Of a DNA stretch of 64,000 nucleotides, positions 40,401 to 50,188 are shown piece after piece. Source of the DNA: Enterobacter sp. JBIWA008 (GTDB taxonomy: Bacteria; Pseudomonadota; Gammaproteobacteria; Enterobacterales; Enterobacteriaceae); NCBI RefSeq assembly GCF_019968765.1, contig NZ_CP074149.1:2728001-2792000 (forward strand), read 5' to 3'. Position 1 is the first letter of the stretch, and each line of letters starts with the position of its first letter. The position numbers and the translations under genes were made by a program. The notes beneath the pieces were generated by a model. That model had not been told where the DNA came from, made no database searches, and worked only from the letters and a program-made list of their open reading frames with translations.

Positions 40401-41807
40401 TTACTCCTCCGGCAGAAGCTTCCAGCGCGGGTCGTTGTCAGGCAATGCGACCAGCGGCTGCACGACGGTCAGCACGATCTCATTGGACGAGACGCGCTGG
40501 CCTTTCTCATCTTCCACCACCGCCGACAGGTGCCAGCGGTTTGACGCCCCTTCACTGTCATCCCAGGCAGGCATAATCACGCTCCAGCCGTCGCTGCTGT
40601 TGCTTTTGGCCGGCGACGTCAGGCTCAGCGCCTGCGTATCCCCCTGCCAGTGGATCTGACGAATGCCGTGCGCGCTGCGAACCTGAAGCTTCAGCATAAC
40701 GGTCTCGCCCCCTTTGAGATCCCACGGCGGCGTTGCCAGCCAGACGGACAGCGTTTTACGCTGGCGGAACTCCATCACCGGCAGGCTATTGCGCTCCGGC
40801 GAATCATAGCGGCTTCCGCGCAGGGAACGCGTAGCGGCGACTTCACCGGCGGAAAGCTGCTTCACCAGCGGCACGCCAAAGCGATAGTTGAGCTTCAGTC
40901 CGAGGTTATTCTGGCTCTCGCCACTTTCGCCCTGCTTGTGCGCTGCGGTCAGGGTGACCAGAGGAACGGGGGTATAGTTAAGCCCCAGATTCACCGCCAC
41001 CGGATTGTGATAGCCCGTTCCGCTGTTGAAGAGATCGACGTTATCGCCAAAGTATTGCTCAAAGCTTACGCTGGTATTCAGATGATGGAACCACGGCAGC
41101 CAGGCTTTAGCGGTGACGTCATATCCGCGCGCCATGCGCTGCTCCTGGACGTCGGAGCGATCGCGCCAGCCGGCAAAGGGCTGATAATAGTTGGCTGACA
41201 GGCGCAGATTTTCCCCCCACGCTTCCGCGCCCAGCCCGGCACGCTGCAGGTTTTCATCCAGAAGGTTATCGTAAAAGGTGTTGTAACCCAGCAGCCATTT
41301 GCCGGCCACCCAGCGCTGGCCTATACCGGCATTGCTGACCAGGCCATCCGTCTGCTGCGTCAGGCCAAGCTGGCTCCAGCTCAGATAACGGTTGTTATCG
41401 TTCCAGGGGATAAACCAGCTCCCGCTGCTGCCGTTAAATTTGCCATCGTTATCTACCAGTAAGTTCACGCTGGCGTTCCCCCAGGGCGAAAGCCAGGATT
41501 CAATCTGCTGGTTCACTTCTCCGCTCACCGCGTCGCGCACCTGACCAAAGGCAAACTGACGCGCCTGCTCGCCGGTTGTGAGGCCGTTGTCGGTCATGCT
41601 GGCTTCACCAAAGGCTTTTGCCATTTCGGCCAGATGCTTCTCTCCCTCGCCCGTTGGCGCCGCCATACCGAGGTCAGGCAAACTATCCCCATTATTATCG
41701 AAGGGATGTTGTGCCTGCTGGATAAAGGAATTCGGCGCACCGTAAACGGCTCCGGCCGTAAGAAGGGGGAGTAATAACAGCAAACAAATGCGGGACGATA
41801 CAGCCAT
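40401..41807 (-). CDS. ychO: YchO, inverse-autotransporter beta-barrel (invasin-like)
   Basis: A 468-residue protein related to the N-terminal barrel of intimin/invasin. A signal peptide (residues 1-23, ending AGAVYG) precedes the inverse autotransporter barrel (about 60-300: LSPWGNASVNLLVDNDGKF, YLSWSQLGL, GYNTFYDN), then a C-terminal Ig-like domain (about 330-455). ATG 41807 is chosen; a GTG six codons upstream is possible. Intimins carry several exported Ig domains; this one has a single domain, as in E. coli YchO, which affects biofilm and adhesion. Confidence 0.93.
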   Translation of the reverse strand: MAVSSRICLLLLLPLLTAGAVYGAPNSFIQQAQHPFDNNGDSLPDLGMAAPTGEGEKHLAEMAKAFGEASMTDNGLTTGEQARQFAFGQVRDAVSGEVNQQIESWLSPWGNASVNLLVDNDGKFNGSSGSWFIPWNDNNRYLSWSQLGLTQQTDGLVSNAGIGQRWVAGKWLLGYNTFYDNLLDENLQRAGLGAEAWGENLRLSANYYQPFAGWRDRSDVQEQRMARGYDVTAKAWLPWFHHLNTSVSFEQYFGDNVDLFNSGTGYHNPVAVNLGLNYTPVPLVTLTAAHKQGESGESQNNLGLKLNYRFGVPLVKQLSAGEVAATRSLRGSRYDSPERNSLPVMEFRQRKTLSVWLATPPWDLKGGETVMLKLQVRSAHGIRQIHWQGDTQALSLTSPAKSNSSDGWSVIMPAWDDSEGASNRWHLSAVVEDEKGQRVSSNEIVLTVVQPLVALPDNDPRWKLLPEE

Positions 41808-41984
41808 CAACGTCGGGTTTAGCACCTGGATTTTGTAAAAGACGCTCTTACCTTAACGCTATTGAGAAAGAATTGCAGCTTTACGGGAAATTTCAGGAAT
41901 ATCCTGAAGTTTATTGACGGCAGCAGGCAGCGTAAACTCGCTAAACCTTATATTATTCGTGCCTTTATAAAAACAGGAGTCAAT

Positions 41985-42338
41985 ATGCAAAAGATTGTTA
42001 TCGTCGCCAACGGTGCGGCTTACGGCAGCGAATCCCTTTTCAACAGCCTGCGCCTGGCGATTGCGCTGCGTGAAAAAGAGAGCGACCTGGCGTTACGACT
42101 CTTTTTAATGTCAGAGGCGGTCACCGCGGGGCTGAAAGGTCAAAAACCGGCCGAGGGCTATAACATTCAGCAGATGCTGGAGATCCTGACCGCGCAAAAC
42201 GTGCCGGTGAAGCTGTGCAAGACCTGCACCGACGGCCGCGGTATTACCGGTCTGCCGCTGATTGATGGCGTGGAGATTGGTACGCTGGTTGAACTGGCCG
42301 AGTGGACGCTGTCCGCAGATAAAGTATTAACTTTTTAA
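41985..42338 (+). CDS. ychN: YchN, DsrE-fold protein
   Basis: A 117-residue soluble protein of the DsrE/F fold that forms hexamers in E. coli crystals. Conserved VIVANGAAYGSESLFNSLRL and the cysteine pair KLCKTCTDGRGI, which may carry sulfur as in DsrE/TusD relatives. The function is not known. ATG 41985 is preceded by ACAGGAGT; earlier in-frame starts are not supported. Confidence 0.93.
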   Translation: MQKIVIVANGAAYGSESLFNSLRLAIALREKESDLALRLFLMSEAVTAGLKGQKPAEGYNIQQMLEILTAQNVPVKLCKTCTDGRGITGLPLIDGVEIGTLVELAEWTLSADKVLTF

Positions 42339-42385
42339 TAATAAACCCGTAAAAATATTATTTTCTTATGGACGCGGTTTCAGCA

Positions 42386-42413
42386 TCAAGTTTACCTGCG
42401 GGCTTGCCGATAG
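42386..42413 (+). promoter_or_regulatory. FliA (sigma-28) type promoter for the chemoreceptor gene
   Basis: TCAAGTTT (42386-42393) and GCCGATAG (42406-42413), separated by 12 bases, match the flagellar class III consensus TAAAGTTT-N11-GCCGATAA at 7 of 8 positions in each box, with one extra spacer base. It ends about 30 bases before the receptor ATG. Confidence 0.72.
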
Positions 42414-42444
42414 GCATGGAAACAACACAGCAGGTATTTCACTT

Positions 42445-44229
42445 ATGTTCAGATCGATTCGTGCACGCATCATCGCTGCGACGGCAGGCTGTCTGGTCGT
42501 CGCCCTTCTCCTTAATACCGTTATTAACTTCCAGGTCACACGTCAGGATAACCAGCAGTCCCAGCGCGATATCCTGACCAGCACCAGCGCCAGCCATAAC
42601 ATGGCGATTGCCGACTGGGTTAAAAGCAAGATGACGGTGATCGCCTCCGCGCAGACCGTTGCGCTGAGTGACGATCCGGTTCCGGTGTTTAAACAGCTTG
42701 CGCAGGCGGGTGGATTCACCAACGTTTATGTTGGCTATGCCAGCAAAACGGCGAAATTCTCTGAACCGGCGGGCGTTCCGGCGGACTATGACCCGACCAT
42801 TCGCCCGTGGTATCAGCAGGTGGTCAGCACGGACGGTCCGGTTGTCACCGCGCCTTACGTTGACGCGGGGACCGGTAAACTGGTGGTGACCTTCGCCGTG
42901 CCGGTGAAAGAAAATGGCACACTCAAAGCGGTAGTGGCGGGCGATGTGGCGATGGACAGCGTGGTTGCTAACGTGCGCGGGATCCATCCGACCCCGGCCA
43001 GCAGCGGGTTGCTTCTGAACAGTGACGGCAGCGTGATTGCCGCTAACGATCCGGCCCTGACGCTGAAACCGTTTGCTGAGACGATCAAGGGCATTGATTT
43101 TGCTGCGCTGAAAAGCGGTAACCTCGTCGACGGAACGCTGAACGACGCTGAAAAAACCTTCGTGGCGACAGCCGTGCCGGGCACAAACTGGCTGTTAGTC
43201 GTCGCGCTCGACAACGGTGACGCCACCTCCGGCATGCGTTCCCTGCTTAAAGCCTCGGCGATTTCGCTGGTGATCCTGGCACTCCTGAGTGCTGCCATAG
43301 TGCATTTCCTTATTGCCCGCCTGCTCAAGCGTTTGTCCGACATTCGCGACGCGATGCACAACATTGCCAACGGCACTAACGATCTGTCCCAGCGCCTGCC
43401 GGACAGCGGCGAGGACGAAGTCGCGCAGATTGCCCAGGCCTTTAACGCCTTCAGCGATAAGCTGTCGGTGGTGATGGTGCAGCTCCGTGATGCCAGCGAA
43501 TCGGTGAAAAACGCGGCGCAGGAGATTGCCGCAGGTAACCAGGATCTTTCCGGACGTACCGAGCAGGCGGCATCCAGCCTGCGCGAGACGGCAAGCGCCG
43601 TGGAGCAGATCACCGCCTCCGTGACGCAGTCGAATGAATCGGCGGCAGAAGCCAACGATCAGGCGAGCAAAGCCTCAGCGGCCGCGGCACGCGGCGGCGA
43701 GGTGGTATCGCAGGCGATCAGCACGATGCAGTCCATTGAAGTCGCGTCGGCAAAAATTGGCGATATCACCAGCGTCATTGACGGCATTGCTTTCCAGACC
43801 AACATTCTGGCGCTGAACGCCTCCGTCGAGGCGGCGCGTGCCGGTGAGCAGGGGCGCGGGTTTGCCGTTGTAGCAGGCGAAGTGCGTAACCTGGCGAGCC
43901 GCAGCGCTCAGGCGGCGAAAGAGATCAAATCCCTGATTGATTCCACCACCGACAGCGTGGCAACCGGCTCCCGCTACGTGCATCTGGCCGGGGAAAGCAT
44001 GGATGAGATCCGCTCCAGCATCGGCAGCGTCTCTGGCATCATGCGCGAAATTTCCATCGCCACCAGCGAGCAGATGAAAGGCATTCACGAGATTAACCAC
44101 GCGGTAACCCACCTGGACAGAATGGTTCAACAGAACGCCGAGCTGGTGGTCGAGTCCGCCGCCGCCGCGGGTGCCCTGCAGAGCCAGGCGGGCGACCTTG
44201 CTGAAACAGCCGGGCATTTCCGCATTTAA
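42445..44229 (+). CDS. Methyl-accepting chemotaxis protein with periplasmic Cache domain
   Basis: A 594-residue transmembrane chemoreceptor. Helix 1 (about 8-29), a periplasmic double-Cache domain (about 33-265; PTIRPWYQQVVSTDGPVVTAPYVDAG is split here by its DxxxRPWY-type motif RPWYQQ), helix 2 (about 272-294), HAMP (about 295-347) and the cytoplasmic signalling helices with the conserved tip IAFQTNILALNASVEAARAG. The C-terminus (ETAGHFRI) lacks the NWETF-type CheR docking pentapeptide. A sigma-28-type promoter precedes it. It lies between ychN and chaC, which adjoin in E. coli, so it is an insertion. Ligand unknown; Cache receptors often sense amino or organic acids. Confidence 0.93.
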   Translation: MFRSIRARIIAATAGCLVVALLLNTVINFQVTRQDNQQSQRDILTSTSASHNMAIADWVKSKMTVIASAQTVALSDDPVPVFKQLAQAGGFTNVYVGYASKTAKFSEPAGVPADYDPTIRPWYQQVVSTDGPVVTAPYVDAGTGKLVVTFAVPVKENGTLKAVVAGDVAMDSVVANVRGIHPTPASSGLLLNSDGSVIAANDPALTLKPFAETIKGIDFAALKSGNLVDGTLNDAEKTFVATAVPGTNWLLVVALDNGDATSGMRSLLKASAISLVILALLSAAIVHFLIARLLKRLSDIRDAMHNIANGTNDLSQRLPDSGEDEVAQIAQAFNAFSDKLSVVMVQLRDASESVKNAAQEIAAGNQDLSGRTEQAASSLRETASAVEQITASVTQSNESAAEANDQASKASAAAARGGEVVSQAISTMQSIEVASAKIGDITSVIDGIAFQTNILALNASVEAARAGEQGRGFAVVAGEVRNLASRSAQAAKEIKSLIDSTTDSVATGSRYVHLAGESMDEIRSSIGSVSGIMREISIATSEQMKGIHEINHAVTHLDRMVQQNAELVVESAAAAGALQSQAGDLAETAGHFRI

Positions 44230-44238
44230 TCTTCTTCC

Positions 44239-44268
44239 GGCGCGCGTTTAGCGGGTAAAACGCGCGCC
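44239..44268 (+). terminator. GC-rich hairpin after the chemoreceptor gene
   Basis: Perfect 11-bp arms GGCGCGCGTTT and AAACGCGCGCC around an 8-base loop, 9 bases after the stop. No T-run follows, so it may protect the 3' end or act with Rho. Confidence 0.55.
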
Positions 44269-44423
44269 AGCTGAATGCTTTCAGGCATTTTGTCATTTTT
44301 GTTTAAACGTTATGCCATTTTTTGATCAAAATCATCATCCCTCGTCCCCCGCTTTGGTGTTATGCAGTGAGTAATTTGTGAACAATATCACGCTCGGGAT
44401 GGGCAAAATCGACGGGGTAAAAA

Positions 44424-44663
44424 ATGGCACTGGTAAAAACAAGTTTGAAACTGTTTGGCGGGGATACGGTAGTGGTGCGTTGCTCAGAACGCTGTCGTAT
44501 TCATCTGATGAGTTCGAAAGCACAAAAACAGTCCCAGGCGGATATTCTCACCGTACAGGACGATAAGGCCTGGCTTACCGTGCCGTATACCGGCACGTGG
44601 GATGTGCTGATTGACAGCCACAGCCAGTCGCTGGAGCATTCCATCAGCTACGTGGCCGCATAA
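44424..44663 (+). CDS. Small beta-rich protein, unknown function
   Basis: A 79-residue protein, MALVKTSLKLFGGDTVVV at the start and ISYVAA at the end, that alternates hydrophobic and polar residues like a small beta-sandwich. The pattern GGDTVVVRC...RIHLM...VPYTGTWDVLID resembles DUF1883 proteins, but this is a weak recollection. There is no signal peptide or helix. The ribosome site (GGGG at about 44414) is moderate, and a bidirectional hairpin lies right after the stop. It sits with the chemoreceptor in the ychN-chaC insertion. Confidence 0.72.
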   Translation: MALVKTSLKLFGGDTVVVRCSERCRIHLMSSKAQKQSQADILTVQDDKAWLTVPYTGTWDVLIDSHSQSLEHSISYVAA

Positions 44664-44669
44664 CATTAA

Positions 44670-44689
44670 ACGCCCGGCAAGCCGGGCGT
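44670..44689. terminator. Bidirectional hairpin between the small protein gene and chaC
   Basis: ACGCCCGGC-aa-GCCGGGCGT, perfect 9-bp arms, between convergent stops at 44663 and 44694. T-rich stretch TATTAT follows on the plus strand. Confidence 0.75.
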
Positions 44690-44693
44690 ATTA

Positions 44694-45389
44694 TCAGGCA
44701 AAACCGGCTCGCAGCGTGCCGTTGAGCGGGTTCCCTTCCAGCAGCGCCTTCACCTTCACCACCAGCTCATTCAGACAGTCGTCCTTCATGCCGAGGCGGG
44801 TTAGCTCCTGATCGAGGGAGAAGAGATACTGCGCGTTGGTGCCCAGCGGCCCACTCGCGGCGGCAATCAACGGGGCAATCACCTGCGTACGGGTATCTGC
44901 TTCATACAGCGGATGGCGCGGGTCCATAATAAACACCAGCGCATTGACGGTACGACCGTCGTCCAGTTCCAGCTTGCACCAGCTCGGCATATAGCAGCCG
45001 GTGATCATCTCACGCTTCCAGAGCAGCGTGAGCTCCTCTTCCAGCGTGGCATCCGGCAGGCGATAGGCCACGCCCGTGGTGCGCCCGCCCTCTTTCAGTG
45101 CAAGCATGCGCCCGGGCTGGCACGCGCTGCCGCGTCCGGCCGTCAGGCGCAGGCAAAATGCGCGATGCCAGCCAGGCAGCGTTCCCGTTGCCGATTCGAC
45201 AAATTCCAGAGCCGGGTTCCACATCAGGGAGCCGTAGCCAAAAATCCATACCGGGCCATCATCCGGGCGGCAGGCAAGCGTGGCAGCGAGTGACGCAGCA
45301 CGTTGTTCAGCTGACCAGAGAAGCGATTCCTCAATAGCACCAAATGCCGTCTTACAATCTGCCTTCATTAAGAAATCACGCGTTAACAC
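44694..45389 (-). CDS. chaC: ChaC, glutathione-specific gamma-glutamylcyclotransferase
   Basis: A 231-residue enzyme that splits glutathione into 5-oxoproline and Cys-Gly. The N-terminal glycine-rich substrate loop VWIFGYGSLMWNP is the family mark, and the catalytic glutamate is expected in the LALKEGGRTTGVAYRL region. GTG 45389 with GGAGG seven bases ahead gives the E. coli length (231); an upstream ATG would add seven residues. In E. coli chaC lies in the chaABC group. Confidence 0.93.
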   Translation of the reverse strand: MLTRDFLMKADCKTAFGAIEESLLWSAEQRAASLAATLACRPDDGPVWIFGYGSLMWNPALEFVESATGTLPGWHRAFCLRLTAGRGSACQPGRMLALKEGGRTTGVAYRLPDATLEEELTLLWKREMITGCYMPSWCKLELDDGRTVNALVFIMDPRHPLYEADTRTQVIAPLIAAASGPLGTNAQYLFSLDQELTRLGMKDDCLNELVVKVKALLEGNPLNGTLRAGFA

Positions 45390-45566
45390 TTCACACCTCC
45401 GCCACTGCATGCTTCCTTGCGACTTCTGTAATTCGCCTTCCCGGCATTATGTGCTGGTCATTTTGCCAGCAGTTAAATAACGATAAGCAATTAGCGGACC
45501 AGTTGCAATACAACGGAAGTTCAACCGCCTGAAAAGTCAAAATGAAGGCAGCGAATTATTTCACGG

Positions 45567-45797
45567 CTATTTCTTTTTATGCCATTTATCGTCGTCCCCT
45601 TTCTCATATTCATGTTTTACGGCCGCCCAGGCGACTTTGTGCGCCGTCTCTTCACGGCTGGCATCATCCCGGCGGTCGTCCTTATCTTTGTATTGATCCC
45701 AGGCACTGTTAAACGCCTCTTTGTAGATATCCTGCGCGTGAGCGGGCAGCACGTTTTGCACGTTATCCGGTAATTCGCGTTTCGCTTTATAGGGCAT
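45567..45797 (-). CDS. chaB: ChaB, small cation-transport regulator
   Basis: A 76-residue charged protein (MPYKAKRELPDNVQNVLPAH at the start, poly-Asp and Lys tail DDDKWHKKK). ChaB-family proteins share the ELPDNVQNVLPAHAQDIYKE helix block and are proposed to regulate ChaA, its neighbour; the mechanism is not known. It is divergent from chaA and precedes chaC after a 177-base gap. Confidence 0.94.
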   Translation of the reverse strand: MPYKAKRELPDNVQNVLPAHAQDIYKEAFNSAWDQYKDKDDRRDDASREETAHKVAWAAVKHEYEKGDDDKWHKKK

Positions 45798-46068
45798 TAC
45801 TAACCTCTCTTTTGGTTAAAGAGGTAAGTGTGGACGACGATATCATGCGGTGCCACTCAGCGATAATTTATGAATACACACCTCTTATAATCCATTGTTA
45901 TTTAATGAATATTAAATAAAAACAGCGAATTATAGTCATCAGGAATGAAAAAAAATAACAAAGGGTAAAATTAAGTAAAAAATAAAGGGTATTTAACAGA
46001 GATCTGTTAGTTTAATGGCCTCAAAAATCTATCTATAATTACAAGCACCTGCATTGATGGAGAAGCAC

Positions 46069-47169
46069 ATGACAGCAACACACGAGGCGGTAAAGACCCG
46101 CCACAAGGAGACGTCACTCATTTTCCCGGTTCTGGCACTGGCTGTGCTGCTCTTCTGGGGAAGCAGTCAGTCACTGCCAGTGGTGGTTGGTATCAATATT
46201 CTTGCCCTGGTCGGCATCTTAACCAGCGCATTTAGCGTTGTTCGCCATGCGGACGTCCTGGCCCACCGTCTGGGCGAGCCGTACGGATCGTTAATTCTCA
46301 GCCTTTCCGTTGTTATTCTCGAAGTCAGTCTGATTTCCGCGCTCATGGCGACCGGCGATGCCGCACCGACGCTAATGCGCGATACGCTCTACTCAATCAT
46401 TATGATTGTGACGGGTGGACTGGTGGGCTTCTCTCTGCTGCTGGGCGGGCGCAAATTTGCGACCCAGTATATGAACCTGTTCGGCATTAAACAGTATCTG
46501 ATCGCCCTCTTCCCGCTGGCGATCATCGTGCTGGTCTTCCCGATGGCGCTACCGGGTGCAAACTTTTCCACCGGGCAGGCGCTGCTGGTCGCACTGATTT
46601 CCGCCGCCATGTACGGCGTGTTCCTGTTGATTCAGACCAAAACGCACCAGAGTCTGTTTGTGTACGAGCATGAAGACGATGGCGATGATGATGACCCGCA
46701 CCACGGCAAGCCGTCGGCCCACAGCAGCGTGTGGCATACGGTTTGGCTGATCGTACATCTGATTGCGGTGATTGTAGTCACCAAGATGAACGCTAACCCG
46801 CTGGAAACCCTGTTAACCGAGCTTAACGCGCCGGTGGCGTTTACCGGCTTCCTGGTGGCGCTGCTGATTCTCTCCCCTGAAGGGCTGGGCGCGCTGAAAG
46901 CGGTGTTGAATAATCAGGTGCAGCGCGCAATGAACCTGTTCTTCGGCTCCGTACTGGCGACCATTTCACTTACCGTACCGGTTGTGACGCTAATTGCCTT
47001 TATGACCGGCAACGAGCTGCAGTTTGCGCTGGGCGCGCCGGAGATGATCGTGATGGTCGCCTCGTTGCTGCTGTGCCAGATTTCCTTCTCAACCGGGCGT
47101 ACCAACGTGCTGAACGGCGCGGCGCATATGGCGTTGTTTATTGCGTATTTGATGACGATATTTGCGTAA
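46069..47169 (+). CDS. chaA: ChaA, sodium/potassium/calcium-proton antiporter
   Basis: A 366-residue CaCA-family antiporter with about 11 helices. Two ion-binding repeats are seen: GEPYGSLILSLSVVILEVSL in the first half and LVALLILSPEGLGALKAVLN in the second; an acidic loop (EHEDDGDDDDPHHG, about 205-218) joins them. ATG 46069 after GGAG is chosen; TTG 46054 upstream would add five residues. In E. coli it exports Na+, K+ and Ca2+ at high pH and high salt. Confidence 0.96.
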   Translation: MTATHEAVKTRHKETSLIFPVLALAVLLFWGSSQSLPVVVGINILALVGILTSAFSVVRHADVLAHRLGEPYGSLILSLSVVILEVSLISALMATGDAAPTLMRDTLYSIIMIVTGGLVGFSLLLGGRKFATQYMNLFGIKQYLIALFPLAIIVLVFPMALPGANFSTGQALLVALISAAMYGVFLLIQTKTHQSLFVYEHEDDGDDDDPHHGKPSAHSSVWHTVWLIVHLIAVIVVTKMNANPLETLLTELNAPVAFTGFLVALLILSPEGLGALKAVLNNQVQRAMNLFFGSVLATISLTVPVVTLIAFMTGNELQFALGAPEMIVMVASLLLCQISFSTGRTNVLNGAAHMALFIAYLMTIFA

Positions 47170-47235
47170 GAGTGGTCCGGTGCGGGCTTGATGCCCTCAC
47201 CCCAACTCTCTCTCACAGTGAAAGAAAGAAAGCAT

Positions 47236-47263
47236 AAAAAAACCCGCCGAAGCGGGTTTTTTT
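47236..47263. terminator. Bidirectional terminator between chaA and kdsA
   Basis: AAAAAAACCCGC-cgaa-GCGGGTTTTTTT, symmetric A and T runs, between two convergent genes. Confidence 0.95.
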
Positions 47264-47264
47264 A

Positions 47265-48128
<864 letters not shown>

Positions 48129-48155
48129 TTATTCAGGTGTGAATCGGAATTAAGA

Positions 48156-48965
48156 TTAATGCAGTGTAATTTGTTTGTGCGAGATCGCATTGATCTGCGC
48201 ACGAATCATTTCGCTAATGGGGTCTTCCGGACACTGCTCGACGAAATAGCTCAGATCGTTCAGCGCCACGTGTTCGCAGTCGAGCTGCGCATAGATCAGC
48301 CCGCGATCGCGAATTTCGTACGGATCTTCCGGGTTGAACTGCAGCAAGACTTCACTGGCGCGCAACGCCAGCTCCATCTGACGCTCTTCCATTAACGCGG
48401 ACTTCAGCGTATCCAGCAGCTTGCGAATGACCTCTGCGTTATCCGCCTCGTCGAGATCTTCGTTGAAGAGTTCAGCCACCGGGCTGATATTGCCTTTCAG
48501 CCACACGTCCAGCGTATGTTCATCCAGCGTGTCGCCGTTGAAGGGATTGATGAGCCACATTTCGCCGTCCAGCCACTCTGCACGCAGGATCATCTGCGTC
48601 GGAAAAATGACCGGGACCAGCGGAATATCCAGACGATGCGCGACCCACAGCAAAATAGAACCCAGCGCCACGGCGCTGCCCTGACGATTTTTTAAGACCT
48701 GGTCCAGCCATAACGCATCTGACAGGCGGTATACGCCACGCGTGTCGCAGAAACCCCATTCGCCGTAGAAAAGTTCAAGCAGCTTCTCAAGCTGCCAGTC
48801 CTGCGGACGCGCCTGATTAATCTCTTCACGCGCCAGGCTGACCAGATTTTCCAGCTCGTCGATGACGTACTGCGACGTAAAATCGTCACGAATCATCTCA
48901 GAAATCAGGATCATGCCGTCACAAAGCGGCACTTTATTAAATTCGAAATCGGCTAAGGACCTCAT
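48156..48965 (-). CDS. sirB1: SirB1 family protein (YchA)
   Basis: A 269-residue soluble protein with a transglutaminase-like N-terminal half (segments GEWGFCDTRGVYRLSDALWL and RQGSAVALGSILLWVAHRLD) and a TPR-like C-terminal half. No reaction is proven. SirB1 was linked to virulence regulation in Salmonella. It overlaps no gene; three bases separate it from sirB2. Length equals E. coli YchA. Confidence 0.93.
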   Translation of the reverse strand: MRSLADFEFNKVPLCDGMILISEMIRDDFTSQYVIDELENLVSLAREEINQARPQDWQLEKLLELFYGEWGFCDTRGVYRLSDALWLDQVLKNRQGSAVALGSILLWVAHRLDIPLVPVIFPTQMILRAEWLDGEMWLINPFNGDTLDEHTLDVWLKGNISPVAELFNEDLDEADNAEVIRKLLDTLKSALMEERQMELALRASEVLLQFNPEDPYEIRDRGLIYAQLDCEHVALNDLSYFVEQCPEDPISEMIRAQINAISHKQITLH

Positions 48966-48968
48966 GAC

Positions 48969-49361
48969 TTACCCCAGTAACGGTATTCTTGTGGTGGCGA
49001 GTTTAATGATGATGTACAGCACCACCAGACCCAGCAGAAAGGCGATAAACCCGACCTGCTGGCTGCGCGGACGACGACGCCCAAGCGCGATAAAACCCAA
49101 AACGATGTAGATGATAACGCCAAACAGCTTTTCAGTCAGCCATGCGCCTTTATCAGTAAATGGCAGATAGCCGGTCTTCCACATAAGCCCGGCACCGGAA
49201 AGGAGCAATAGCGTGTCGATGCAGTGCGGCACGATACGCACCCAGCGTGCATCCATCAGCGGATTGTTGCTGTAGCGCCACCAGTAACGGACGATGAAAA
49301 AGCTGATGGTCAGCGTAACGGAAATCAGGTGGACGGTAATAAGCACGGTAAACAGGCTCAC
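48969..49361 (-). CDS. sirB2: SirB2 family inner-membrane protein (YchQ)
   Basis: A 130-residue membrane protein with four helices. Typical segments are HCIDTLLLLSGAGLMW and LGRRRPRSQQVGFIAFLLG. Function unknown. I chose GTG 49361, which overlaps the prmC stop by four bases (GTGA); a second GTG at 49367 would give 132 residues and is possible. It lies between prmC and sirB1 in the hemA operon. Confidence 0.9.
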   Translation of the reverse strand: MSLFTVLITVHLISVTLTISFFIVRYWWRYSNNPLMDARWVRIVPHCIDTLLLLSGAGLMWKTGYLPFTDKGAWLTEKLFGVIIYIVLGFIALGRRRPRSQQVGFIAFLLGLVVLYIIIKLATTRIPLLG

Positions 49362-50188
49362 AGCCACTGCCCCAGCGTCAGGCGTTCGTTGCCGCCGTAG
49401 TCGCGGCAGGTTTCGACAGCGGCGTAGCCTGCTTCGGTAAACAGTGCCCGCACCGCTTCACCCTGAGTCCAGCCATGCTCCACGAGCAGCCAGCCGCCGG
49501 AAAGCAAATGTTTCCGTGACGTTGTCACAATGCGCTCTAGATCGGCTAATCCCGCGTTGGCGGCCACGAGCGCCGTCAGCGGTTCGAAGCGAACGTCTCC
49601 CTGCGCAAGGTGCGGGTCATGCTCGTCAATATAAGGAGGGTTGCTGACAATCATTGCGTACGCGCGATCCCCAAGGGCGGAAAACCAGCTGCTCTGCAGC
49701 ACGGTCACGTTAGTTACGCCCAGTCGTTCCACGTTACGCTGCGCCAGCGCTACCGCATCGGGCATGACATCCACCGCCGTCACCGCGCAGTCGGGCCGCT
49801 CGGTGGCGAGCGCCAGCGCGATAGCACCGGTGCCGGTACCGAGATCGAGAACGCTGCAGGCCGCCGCCGGTAAACGCGCCAGCGCCTGCTCAACCAGACA
49901 CTCGGTGTCCGGACGCGGGATCAGGGTTGCCGCCGAGACGTACAGCGGTAACGACCAGAATTCACGCTCCCCGACCAGATGCGCCACCGGCTCGCCAGTT
50001 TTACGGCGGGCAAGCAGGGCGGTAAGCCGGGCTTCCTGCTCGGCGGTCAGGGGCGTCTCACCAAATGCGAGGAGATACGTGCGGGCTTTACCCGTCACAT
50101 GCTCAAGCAAAATTTCGGCATCGCGTTTCGGGCTTTCGCTTTCTGAAAGCTCAACCGCCGCCTCACGTAACCAGCGCTGAAAATCCAT
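49358..50188 (-). CDS. prmC: PrmC (HemK), release factor glutamine methyltransferase
   Basis: A 276-residue SAM-dependent enzyme that methylates the glutamine of the GGQ motif in release factors 1 and 2. SAM motif I is SVLDLGTGTGAIALALA and the active-site motif NPPY is in MIVSNPPYID. Its N-terminal helical domain recognises the release factor. The start touches the prfA stop at 50188, so the two are coupled; prfA codes for its substrate. Confidence 0.97.
   Translation of the reverse strand: MDFQRWLREAAVELSESESPKRDAEILLEHVTGKARTYLLAFGETPLTAEQEARLTALLARRKTGEPVAHLVGEREFWSLPLYVSAATLIPRPDTECLVEQALARLPAAACSVLDLGTGTGAIALALATERPDCAVTAVDVMPDAVALAQRNVERLGVTNVTVLQSSWFSALGDRAYAMIVSNPPYIDEHDPHLAQGDVRFEPLTALVAANAGLADLERIVTTSRKHLLSGGWLLVEHGWTQGEAVRALFTEAGYAAVETCRDYGGNERLTLGQWL

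Noticed and set aside
47170..47264. Possible ldr/rdl toxin-antitoxin repeats, which E. coli has between chaA and kdsA
   Set aside because: The gap is only 95 bases and holds just a terminator; no Ldr peptide can be read.
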